NCBI GenBank assembly: GCA_041179465.1
Contig: JBEGTJ010000052.1
Coordinates: 1 to 11,110, forward strand
Reading direction: 5' to 3'
Source: TMED14 sp041179465
GTDB taxonomy: Bacteria > Bacteroidota > Bacteroidia > Flavobacteriales > Schleiferiaceae
Length of the DNA: 11,110 nt
How positions within the stretch are numbered: the first letter of the stretch is position 1; each line of letters opens with the position of its first letter. The notes below the pieces were generated by a model. The model saw only the letters and a list, made by a program, of their open reading frames with translations, was not told the DNA's origin and searched no databases. Both the position numbers and the translations under genes were made by a program. Positions 1 to 5,290 of the stretch are shown piece after piece.

Positions 1-228
1 ATTGAATCCAAGCTGCACGCCCAGCGGCCCGACCAATGGATTCCGCTCTACACGCAGGTGACCTTCAGCCACATTCCCTACTCGGTAGCCCTCGAGCGCG
101 GACGCCAAATGGACCGCGTCTTCGCCGAGGTGATGCAGTGGCCCGATATCGCCGAAAACTGGGACCAGCCCGAGACTTTGGCGAAGATTTGGGAAGTCGC
201 CGACAGGCACCTAGTAACTAGTCACTAG
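1..228 (+). CDS. kmo: kynurenine 3-monooxygenase, C-terminal part (5' truncated by window edge)
   Basis: Reading from base 1 in frame 1 gives the last 75 residues of a protein ending at TAG 226-228. The stretch QWIPLYTQVTFSHIPYSVA followed by a basic/acidic helix (ERGRQMDRVFAEVM) matches the conserved C-terminal region of flavin-dependent kynurenine 3-monooxygenase, where W-PLY-(M/Q)VTFS and the PYS-A-xRG motif are typical. The enzyme hydroxylates L-kynurenine to 3-hydroxykynurenine with NADPH and O2, in tryptophan breakdown and the kynurenine route to NAD. The FAD-binding Rossmann part lies outside the window. The last residues (LVTSH) are encoded by the CTAG heptad repeat, so the extreme C-terminus is probably not conserved. 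It is convergent with the MlaF-like gene, with no free base between the two stop codons. Confidence 0.85.
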   Translation: MESKLHAQRPDQWIPLYTQVTFSHIPYSVALERGRQMDRVFAEVMQWPDIAENWDQPETLAKIWEVADRHLVTSH

Positions 229-231
229 CTA
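211..231. repeat. CTAG heptad repeat, copy 1 (six-frame stop element, near-palindrome)
   Basis: Three consecutive heptads, CTAGTAA, CTAGTCA and CTAGCTA, run from 211 to 231. Bases 211-228 form an imperfect palindrome (CTAGT-A-ACTAGT-C-ACTAG) with one mismatched pair. Because CTAG is its own complement and 7 is not a multiple of 3, TAG occurs in all three frames on both strands. The stop of kmo (226-228) and the stop of the convergent ATPase gene (229-231, complement) both lie in it. Transcripts from either side could form a hairpin, but no T-run follows, so a classic intrinsic terminator is not supported. A second copy lies at 4514-4534. Confidence 0.85.
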
Positions 232-987
232 CTTCAGTGCCGACCGCACCCGCTTGAACAGCGCGCTGCGAAACACGTAGTCCACGACTTCCTGGTCGGT
301 GGACTGAAGGATGTCGGGACCGGCGCCTTCCCAGACCTTGTAGCCGTGGCGCATGAGCACCACGTGGTCGCCGATTTCGAGCACGGAATTCATGTCGTGG
401 GTGTTCACCACCGTGGTCATTCCGAATTCGTGGGTGATTTCTTGGATGAGCTGGTCGATGACGATGGACGTTTCTGGGTCGAGGCCAGAATTCGGCTCGT
501 CGCAAAAGAGGTACTTGGGGTTGAGGACGATGGCGCGGGCAATGGCGACGCGCTTTTGCATTCCGCCCGAGAGTTCCGCGGGGTTTTTGGCGAGGGCCGA
601 CTGCGGAATCCGCACGCGGTCCAGGCAAAAGGCGACCCGCTGGTCCTTTTCAGCCGCCGACATCGTCGAAAAGAAGTCGAGCGGAAAGCGCACGTTTTCT
701 TCGACGCTCAAGCTGGTGAACAGCGCCGACGCCTGAAACACCATGCCCATCTCTTGGCGCAGCACCTTGCGGTCGCGCTCCTTCATGGCGGTCCAGTCGC
801 GCCCGTCGAGCAGGACTTGGCCGGAGTCGGGCTGAATGAGGCCCACGATGGACTTGAGCATTACGGTCTTTCCGGAACCGCTTGAACCAATGATGAGGTT
901 GCACTGCCCCGGCTGAAGGACCATGTCGATGCCCTTGAGGACCTCCTGGTCGCCAAAGGCTTTTTTGATTCCGCGCACCTCGATCAC
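229..987 (-). CDS. mlaF: ABC transporter ATPase, MlaF-type (lipid transport)
   Basis: A 252-residue ABC ATPase with all nucleotide-binding motifs: Walker A GSSGSGKT (34-41), Q-loop Gln85 in VFQASALF, signature LSGGM (139-143), Walker B YLFCDE (159-164), D-loop GLD (168-170) and switch His197 in NTHD. The VFQASALFTSLSVEEN and LSGGMQKRVAIARAI stretches are typical of the MlaF/Ttg2A subfamily, which drives phospholipid movement between inner and outer membranes with an MlaE permease and an MCE-domain partner. The length is normal. The start is GTG (985-987), fixed by the family N-terminus MIEVRGIKKAFG and lying 3 bp after the permease stop, so the two genes form one transcription unit. No MCE (MlaD-like) gene is present in the window; it may be elsewhere. 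The direction of transport cannot be read from the sequence. Confidence 0.93.
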   Translation of the reverse strand: MIEVRGIKKAFGDQEVLKGIDMVLQPGQCNLIIGSSGSGKTVMLKSIVGLIQPDSGQVLLDGRDWTAMKERDRKVLRQEMGMVFQASALFTSLSVEENVRFPLDFFSTMSAAEKDQRVAFCLDRVRIPQSALAKNPAELSGGMQKRVAIARAIVLNPKYLFCDEPNSGLDPETSIVIDQLIQEITHEFGMTTVVNTHDMNSVLEIGDHVVLMRHGYKVWEGAGPDILQSTDQEVVDYVFRSALFKRVRSALK

Positions 988-990
988 CGC

Positions 991-1737
991 TTACTGGAGC
1001 ATGACATCCGTGAGGATGTAGTTGAACAAAATGATGCTGAACGACATGGCGACGACCGCCTTGGTGCTGGCTTTGCCGACTTCAACGGCTCCGCCCTTGA
1101 CGTGGTAGCCGTACCAGGCCGATACCGAGCTGATGATGAACGCGAACACGACCGTCTTGGTCAAGGCATAGACCACGTAGTAGGGCTGGAACTCGTCGAA
1201 GTAGCCCATTAAGAAGTTGTCCGGATTCACCAAGTGCAGCCAATCTCCTGCGAGGTAGCCTCCGAGCAACCCCATGAAGATGCTGAAGATGACGAGCACG
1301 GGAAAAAACAGCAAGCTGGCGCCAATTTTGGGCAAAACCAGGTAGCTGGCGGGGTTGATGCCCATGACCTGCAGGGCATCCATTTGTTCGGTGACCCGCA
1401 TGGTTCCGAGCGAAGAAGAGATGTTCGAACCCACCTTGCCCGCGAGGATGAGCGACACGATGGTCGGGGCGAACTCGAGAAGAATTCCTTCGCGCACGGC
1501 GACGCCGATGTAGAGGTCGGGAATGAAGGGGTCGTCGAGGTTGATTGCCGTCTGAATGGTAAGGACCGCCCCCATGAAGAGCGAAATGAACACCACCAGG
1601 GGAATGCTGCTCATTCCGAGCAGCTCGGTTTCGCGAATGAAGGACTTGAAGTACTCGCGCCACGATTCCGGGCGGCGAAACACCGCGCCCAGAAAGAGGA
1701 AGTAGGAACCCAGTCCACGAAAAAATCCGCCGAGCAT
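991..1737 (-). CDS. mlaE: ABC transporter permease, MlaE-type (lipid transport)
   Basis: A 248-residue integral membrane protein of the MlaE/permease-for-lipid family. Diagnostic features are the amphipathic segment with ELLGMSSIPLVVFISLFMGAV (about residues 38-58), the loop LAGKVGSNISSSLGTMRVTE, and QMDALQVMGINPASYLVLP (about 100-135). Five or so hydrophobic segments follow the family pattern, at roughly 45-65, 85-103, 142-165, 187-212 and 227-248. It forms the membrane channel with the downstream ATPase, three bases away. The reading frame extends three codons upstream to a TTG at 1746, but that TTG lies inside a good TAnnTTTG promoter box. The ATG at 1735-1737 is therefore chosen, and is compatible with a leaderless or nearly leaderless transcript. 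The subfamily call is firm; the exact lipid substrate is not known. Confidence 0.92.
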   Translation of the reverse strand: MLGGFFRGLGSYFLFLGAVFRRPESWREYFKSFIRETELLGMSSIPLVVFISLFMGAVLTIQTAINLDDPFIPDLYIGVAVREGILLEFAPTIVSLILAGKVGSNISSSLGTMRVTEQMDALQVMGINPASYLVLPKIGASLLFFPVLVIFSIFMGLLGGYLAGDWLHLVNPDNFLMGYFDEFQPYYVVYALTKTVVFAFIISSVSAWYGYHVKGGAVEVGKASTKAVVAMSFSIILFNYILTDVMLQ

Positions 1738-1743
1738 CGTGTC

Positions 1744-1751
1744 CAAAGGTA
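1744..1751 (-). promoter_or_regulatory. -7 promoter box TACCTTTG for the mlaE-mlaF operon
   Basis: The minus strand reads TACCTTTG, an exact match to the Bacteroidota -7 consensus TAnnTTTG, ending 6 nt before the mlaE ATG. Transcription would then start at about the start codon. No clear TTTG -33 box is seen. It is one half of the symmetric element AAGGTA-cgc-TACCTT (1746-1760), shared with the divergent lipoprotein gene. Confidence 0.6.
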
Positions 1752-1754
1752 CGC

Positions 1755-1762
1755 TACCTTAG
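1755..1762 (+). promoter_or_regulatory. -7-like box TACCTTAG for the small lipoprotein gene
   Basis: TACCTTAG differs from TAnnTTTG at one base and ends 4 nt before the ATG at 1767. It is the mirror image of the mlaE box, with 3 bp between the two TACCTT arms, so the two divergent promoters would overlap. Confidence 0.45.
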
Positions 1763-1766
1763 GGGC

Positions 1767-1871
1767 ATGAAGCGACGACTTTGGATCTTGATGCTCGCCC
1801 TGGCCAGTGCGGGGGCGCTGGCTTCGTGCGGTTCCAGCCGCGGCTGCGACTGCCCCAACTTCAGGAATTAA
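1767..1871 (+). CDS. very small lipoprotein with a C-terminal Cys-x-Cys-Pro motif
   Basis: A 34-residue ORF from ATG 1767 to TAA 1871. It has a basic start (MKRR), a hydrophobic core (LWILMLALASAGA), a lipobox LASC with Cys21 as the predicted lipidated residue, and a short mature tail GSSRGCDCPNFRN. This is a complete type II signal peptide on a mature part of only about 14 residues, with two further cysteines (27 and 29) in a CDCP motif that could bind metal or form a disulfide. From memory, similar tiny lipoproteins ending in C-x-C-P occur in Bacteroidota without known function; this was not checked. It is divergent from mlaE (29 bp between ATGs), and its TAA shares four bases (TTAA, 1868-1871) with the stop of the convergent membrane-protein gene. 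The lipobox, the tight spacing and the promoter-like box together argue that it is real. Confidence 0.72.
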   Translation: MKRRLWILMLALASAGALASCGSSRGCDCPNFRN

Positions 1872-2185
1872 TCGAGGGTCACTCCCCAAGCGGCCACCGC
1901 GTAGCTGCCCAAGAGCAGCAGCGGAACCGCCAATTGGGCCACGGCCACCGCGACCAGCCTTCCTGCGCGGGGCCATTGGGCTTCGGTGCGCTCGGCCACG
2001 AGGAGCGAAACGCCCGTTTGGGCCAAAATCATCCACAGGAGCGGGGTAAGGCTGCGCGGATCGTAGTCCGTCATCCACTCGGTCCCGTGTTCGTAGAGGG
2101 TGACCCAGGTCCACGTCAAAACGGCATTGATCGGTAGGTGAATCAGCCCTCGGCGGGCCCAAGCTTGGTTGAGAAGGTGGCTCAT
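1868..2185 (-). CDS. small membrane protein of unknown function
   Basis: A 105-residue protein from ATG 2183-2185 to TAA 1868-1870. There are three hydrophobic stretches: about 17-31 (LPINAVLTWTWVTLY), 46-64 (LTPLLWMILAQTGVSLLVA) and 77-104 (rich in V, A and L). A short charged, Trp/Asp-containing loop (EHGTEWMTDYD) separates the first two and a basic linker (EAQWPRAGR) the last two. This suggests a three-pass inner-membrane protein with no catalytic motif that I recognise. It lies tail-to-tail with the tiny lipoprotein gene (4-bp overlap) and head-to-head with sprT (47 bp between starts). A weak TACCTAAA box ends 4 nt before the ATG. I do not recognise the family. That it is coding rests on its consistent membrane profile and on filling the only space between its neighbours. 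Confidence 0.7.
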   Translation of the reverse strand: MSHLLNQAWARRGLIHLPINAVLTWTWVTLYEHGTEWMTDYDPRSLTPLLWMILAQTGVSLLVAERTEAQWPRAGRLVAVAVAQLAVPLLLLGSYAVAAWGVTLD

Positions 2186-2189
2186 AGTA

Positions 2190-2197
2190 TTTAGGTA
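2190..2197 (-). promoter_or_regulatory. weak -7-like box TACCTAAA for the small membrane protein
   Basis: On the minus strand TACCTAAA ends 4 nt before the ATG at 2185. Only the TA and the first T of TAnnTTTG match, so the call rests mainly on its position being the same as in the other operon-leading genes. Confidence 0.25.
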
Positions 2198-2219
2198 GCG
2201 GCAGGCAAGTTAGTTCACG

Positions 2220-2227
2220 TAGTTTTA
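2220..2227 (+). promoter_or_regulatory. -7-like box TAGTTTTA for sprT-purK-purE
   Basis: TAGTTTTA matches TAnnTTTG except for the last base and ends 5 nt before the GTG start of the sprT-like gene. It lies in the AT-richer 47-bp divergent gap (2186-2232). No convincing -33 TTTG was found. Confidence 0.45.
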
Positions 2228-2232
2228 CGGCC

Positions 2233-2844
2233 GTGGACGCCCTGGATCGAAACTGGCGACGCCTTGCGGGGCGGATTCCGGCGGCTGCCGAGGCCGACGC
2301 GGCGCGCATTGTGCGGGCGTTTCGGGGCGAAATCGCGCTGACCCCGCCCCGAGCCAGCAAGTGGGGCTCGTACCGATGGCGGCCCGACCTCGGAGCCAAG
2401 ATTTTTCTGAACCGCGACCTGAAGCCCGAGGCCATGCTCATCACCCTGCTGCACGAGCTGGCGCACGCCCAAGTGCGGGCCTGGGACGGCCTGGGTTGCG
2501 CGCCCCACGGAGCAGAATGGCAGAAGCGCTACCGCGAACTGCTGGCGCCGTTCATCGCGTTGCCCGAGGTGTTCAGTCCGGCGGTGGCCCGGGCCCTCCA
2601 GCGCCAGCTCCACAAGCCCAAGGCCTCGTGCGGCGCGGCGCCCGATTTGCTCCGCGCCCTTCGCGCGGACTCCAACCAACTGCGCGTGGAGCAGCTGCCT
2701 GAGGGGGCCTGGTTCCGCCTCGACAACGGCATGGAGTTTCGCAAAGGACCCAAGCGCCGCACGCGCTTTGCCTGCATCGAGAAAAAAACCGGCCGTACCT
2801 TTGCCGTGCACCCGCTGGCCGAAGCGGTGCGCACCGACGCATGA
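2233..2844 (+). CDS. sprT: SprT-like zinc metallopeptidase
   Basis: A 203-residue protein with the zincin motif HELAH (74-78) and a downstream His92 in APHGAEW, which fit the two histidine ligands plus glutamate and the third ligand of the SprT/Spartan-like fold. The C-terminal half has the features I associate with Bacteroidota SprT-like proteins: FRLDNGMEFRKG, KRRTRFACIEKKTGRTF, and a segment around LAPFI. The zinc ribbon (CxxC pairs) found at the C-terminus of enterobacterial SprT is absent. Spartan relatives cleave DNA-protein crosslinks; whether this branch does so is unknown. The start is GTG 2233: no ATG lies upstream before the in-frame TAG at 2185-2187, and a TAnnTTTG-like box sits just ahead. 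The stop TGA overlaps the purK ATG (ATGA, 2841-2844), so translation is probably coupled. Confidence 0.85.
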   Translation: MDALDRNWRRLAGRIPAAAEADAARIVRAFRGEIALTPPRASKWGSYRWRPDLGAKIFLNRDLKPEAMLITLLHELAHAQVRAWDGLGCAPHGAEWQKRYRELLAPFIALPEVFSPAVARALQRQLHKPKASCGAAPDLLRALRADSNQLRVEQLPEGAWFRLDNGMEFRKGPKRRTRFACIEKKTGRTFAVHPLAEAVRTDA

Positions 2845-4016
2845 GTTCAGCCCTCGCCAACCCCCACTTTGAAATCGCCTTGCTGGGCGGCGGACAGCTC
2901 GGCAAAATGTTCCTCGCCGAGGCCCTGCGCATGGACGTGGGCGTGCGCGCCCTCGACCCCGACGCCGAAGCGCCCTGCCGCTGGGGCGTGCGCCGATTCG
3001 AGGTCGGCGACTTCAAAGACTACCAGACCGTTCTGGACTTTGCCCGCGGCGCCCAGTCGGCCGTGATCGAAATCGAAACCGTGAACGTCGACGCCCTGGC
3101 ACAGCTCGAGCGTGAAGGCGTGCTGTGCTTTCCGCCTTCGTCGGCGCTGCGCATCATCCAAAATAAAGGCGCCCAAAAAGACCACTGGGCCGCGCACGGA
3201 ATTCCCACCTCGGGCTTTGAGCGGTTCGAGAGCGTCGGCGCGTTGAAGGCTGCCGTCGCCGAGGGGCGTTGGACCCTTCCCTTCGTTTGGAAGGTGGCCC
3301 AAGGCGGCTACGACGGGTTTGGCGTCAGCGTGCTGCGCCGCCCCGAAGACCTCGAAACGCTGCCCGACCAGCCCTGCGTGGCCGAGGCCCTCGTCGAAAT
3401 CGCCGAAGAAATTGGCGTCATCGTCGCCCGCCACCCTGACGGCAGTACGGCGGTGTTTCCGCCCGTGGCCATGGAGTTTCACCCGGTCGCCAACCAAGTG
3501 GAATTTGTGGTCTGCCCTGCCCCTTTGCCCGCCGAAGCCCTGGCGGAGGCCGAGCAGCTCGCGCTCCGCGCGGCCACTTCGCTCGGGATCTTTGGCTTAC
3601 TCGCCGTCGAGCTCTTTTACACCCGCGACGGGCAGTGGCTGGTGAACGAGGTAGCCCCTCGGCCCCACAATTCCGGCCACTTGAGCATTGAGGGCTGCGA
3701 AACGTCGCAGTTCGAGCAGCTGCTGCGCTGCGCGACGGGGCTTCCACTCGGTTCCACGGCCCTGCGCCAGCCCACGGTGATGGCCAATGTCGTCGGTGCC
3801 GAAGGCCACCGCGGACCCGTCGCCTACGAAGGCCTGGACCGCGCGCTGGCGGTTCCGGGCGCCCACCTGCACTTGTACGGAAAAACACAAACCCGACCCT
3901 TTCGCAAACTTGGCCACTGGACGGCCGTAGGTCGCAACGTCGACGAAGCGCGTCGCCGCGCCGCCGCCGCCCGCGACGCCCTAACCGCCGTGTCGGCGCA
4001 ACCTCAAAAGCTATGA
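2841..4016 (+). CDS. purK: N5-carboxyaminoimidazole ribonucleotide synthase (PurK)
   Basis: A 391-residue ATP-grasp enzyme that converts AIR, bicarbonate and ATP into N5-CAIR in de novo purine synthesis. The N-terminus IALLGGGQLGKMF is the typical PurK pre-ATP-grasp glycine loop. Within the ATP-grasp domain, WKVAQGGYDGFGV holds the ATP-binding lysine and glycine-rich loop, ALVEIAEEIGVIVAR continues the family pattern, and VNEVAPRPHNSGH (about 269-280) is the signature metal/ATP and substrate site. It is slightly longer than the E. coli enzyme (355 residues), mostly at the C-terminus, which ends in an Ala/Arg-rich tail. The start ATG 2841 overlaps the sprT-like stop, and the stop TGA overlaps the purE ATG (4013-4016), giving a tightly coupled cotranscribed set. 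Confidence 0.95.
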   Translation: MSSALANPHFEIALLGGGQLGKMFLAEALRMDVGVRALDPDAEAPCRWGVRRFEVGDFKDYQTVLDFARGAQSAVIEIETVNVDALAQLEREGVLCFPPSSALRIIQNKGAQKDHWAAHGIPTSGFERFESVGALKAAVAEGRWTLPFVWKVAQGGYDGFGVSVLRRPEDLETLPDQPCVAEALVEIAEEIGVIVARHPDGSTAVFPPVAMEFHPVANQVEFVVCPAPLPAEALAEAEQLALRAATSLGIFGLLAVELFYTRDGQWLVNEVAPRPHNSGHLSIEGCETSQFEQLLRCATGLPLGSTALRQPTVMANVVGAEGHRGPVAYEGLDRALAVPGAHLHLYGKTQTRPFRKLGHWTAVGRNVDEARRRAAAARDALTAVSAQPQKL

Positions 4017-4513
4017 GCACGAACACCCCCCACGTAGGCATCATCATGGGAAGCCAAAGCGACCTCCCCGTCATGCAAGGCGCCGCTGATCTGCTCAAAG
4101 AGCTCGGAATCAGCTACGAAATCACCGTCGTTTCGGCGCACCGCACCCCCGTGCGCATGCTCGAGTACGCCCAGCAAGCCGCCGACCGCGGAATCCAAGT
4201 CATCATCGCCGGCGCCGGCGGTGCCGCTCACCTTCCCGGCATGGTCGCCAGTGCCACGCCGCTTCCGGTCATCGGAGTTCCCGTGAAAAGCAGCAATTCC
4301 ATCGACGGTTGGGATTCCGTACTGAGCATCCTTCAAATGCCCAAGGGCGTGCCCGTGGCCACCGTGGCCCTCAACGGCGGTGCCAACGCCGGCATCCTCG
4401 CGGCCCAAATTCTTGGAGCCTCAGACCTCGCCGTCAGGGCTCGAATTGCGGCCTACAAAGAGTCGCTGCGCCTCGCCGTCGAGGACATGGCGAAGTCGGT
4501 GGAAAACCTGTAG
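4013..4513 (+). CDS. purE: N5-CAIR mutase (PurE class I)
   Basis: A 166-residue protein that moves the carboxyl group of N5-CAIR to C4, giving CAIR, directly after PurK. Visible motifs are the phosphate-binding MGSQSDLPVM (12-21), SAHRTP (41-46) with the catalytic histidine His43, GAGGAAHLPGMVAS, and the PVIGVPVKS segment followed by SILQMPKGVPVATV. Having SAHRTP together with an adjacent purK indicates the class I (mutase) form rather than the class II AIR carboxylase. The length is normal for bacteria. The ATG overlaps the purK stop. The TAG stop (4511-4513) abuts the second CTAG heptad element, beyond which the convergent response-regulator gene ends. Confidence 0.96.
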   Translation: MSTNTPHVGIIMGSQSDLPVMQGAADLLKELGISYEITVVSAHRTPVRMLEYAQQAADRGIQVIIAGAGGAAHLPGMVASATPLPVIGVPVKSSNSIDGWDSVLSILQMPKGVPVATVALNGGANAGILAAQILGASDLAVRARIAAYKESLRLAVEDMAKSVENL

Positions 4514-4534
4514 CTAGCAACTAGTTACTAGCTG
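4514..4534. repeat. CTAG heptad repeat, copy 2 (six-frame stop element, near-palindrome)
   Basis: The heptads CTAGCAA, CTAGTTA and CTAGCTG run from 4514 to 4534, filling exactly the gap between the purE stop (4513) and the response-regulator stop (4535, complement). Bases 4512-4533 form a palindrome with arms AGCTAG and CTAGCT around AACTAGTT, broken by one C/A mismatch pair. TAG starts at 4515, 4522 and 4529, one in each frame, and likewise on the complement. Aligned with 209-230, 19 of 22 bases agree in either orientation. No T-run follows in the position of an intrinsic terminator. Confidence 0.88.
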
Positions 4535-5275
4535 CTAAAGTGCTTTTAACCGAGCCAGCACCACGTCCTTCTTGCGGTTGGCCACCGGAACGTTGGAATC
4601 GTCCTCGAGGATGAGGTATCCGCCGTCGCTGGGCACGTAGCGCTTGACGACGTCCATGTTCACGAGGTGCGACTTGTGGACCCGTTCAAAATCGTAGGGC
4701 GACAGGATCGACTCGTAGTCCTTGAGGGTGCGCGACGCGAGGAGTTTTTTGCCTCCGCGCATGAAAAACTGCGTGTAGTTTGAGGTCGACTCGCAGCGCA
4801 GGATTTCAGTGATGCGCACAATGTGCATGCCTTCCGTACTCGAAATCACCAACTTCTTGTCGCCGCGGTCGCGCAGGTTGTCGACCAGGGCGCCCAACTG
4901 GGCCGAAGGAAGAGCCGCTGAGGCCTTTTTGACGGCTCGGGCGAGCTCTTCGGGGTCGATCGGCTTGAGCAAGTAGTCGACGGCGCTGGCTTTGAAGGCG
5001 CGGAGGGCGTAGCTGTCGTGGGCGGTGACCACAATCACGGCTCCGGACCACTCGGGCTCGTCTGCCGAAAGGCGCTCGAGCAAATCAAACCCGAGTTCGC
5101 CCGTGAGGTGCACGTCGAGGAACAGCACGTCGGGCCGGTGGCCCAGCAAGAGCTCCCAAGCCTCGTGGACGCTCGACGCCTCGAGGACCTCGCGCACCTG
5201 GGGGCAAAACAAATCTAATTTTCCGCGCAGCGCTTTGCGGCTGGGGGCTTCGTCGTCGAGCAGTAGGGCCTTCAT
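4535..5275 (-). CDS. LytTR-family response regulator
   Basis: A 246-residue two-domain regulator. The receiver domain (about 1-120) has the acidic pair DDE (7-9), the phosphoacceptor Asp54 in VLFLDVH, the switch Thr84 (VVTAHD) and Lys104-Pro105 (LLKPID). The C-terminal LytTR DNA-binding domain (about 140-245) begins KLVISSTEGMHIVRITEIL and holds the family pattern of a Cys/Glu-containing strand, YTQFFMRGGK, LKDYE, FERVHKSHLVNMDVV and VANRKKD. It should be phosphorylated by the sensor kinase encoded just upstream (15 bp from kinase stop to ATG). The frame allows a TTG one codon upstream (5278), but ATG 5273-5275 is preferred. A TAAGTTCG box ends 5 nt before this ATG, so it may also have its own promoter. 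Targets are unknown; the divergent secreted-protein operon beyond the kinase is a candidate. Confidence 0.95.
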   Translation of the reverse strand: MKALLLDDEAPSRKALRGKLDLFCPQVREVLEASSVHEAWELLLGHRPDVLFLDVHLTGELGFDLLERLSADEPEWSGAVIVVTAHDSYALRAFKASAVDYLLKPIDPEELARAVKKASAALPSAQLGALVDNLRDRGDKKLVISSTEGMHIVRITEILRCESTSNYTQFFMRGGKKLLASRTLKDYESILSPYDFERVHKSHLVNMDVVKRYVPSDGGYLILEDDSNVPVANRKKDVVLARLKAL

Positions 5276-5280
5276 CAATG

Positions 5281-5288
5281 CGAACTTA
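5281..5288 (-). promoter_or_regulatory. -7-like box TAAGTTCG before the response-regulator gene
   Basis: The minus strand reads TAAGTTCG, one mismatch from TAnnTTTG, ending 5 nt before the ATG at 5275. It lies in the 15-bp gap after the kinase stop. It could be an internal promoter letting the regulator be made without the kinase, or chance. Confidence 0.35.
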
Positions 5289-5290
5289 AC

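Noticed and set aside
211..231. Classic rho-independent terminator at the heptad element
   Set aside because: The palindrome is AT-rich with little loop and no following T-run on either strand, so only a weak hairpin is supported.
1611..2444. 277-codon minus-strand frame spanning three genes
   Set aside because: It overlaps the permease, lipoprotein, membrane-protein and sprT genes in other frames, and its composition is that of a shadow.
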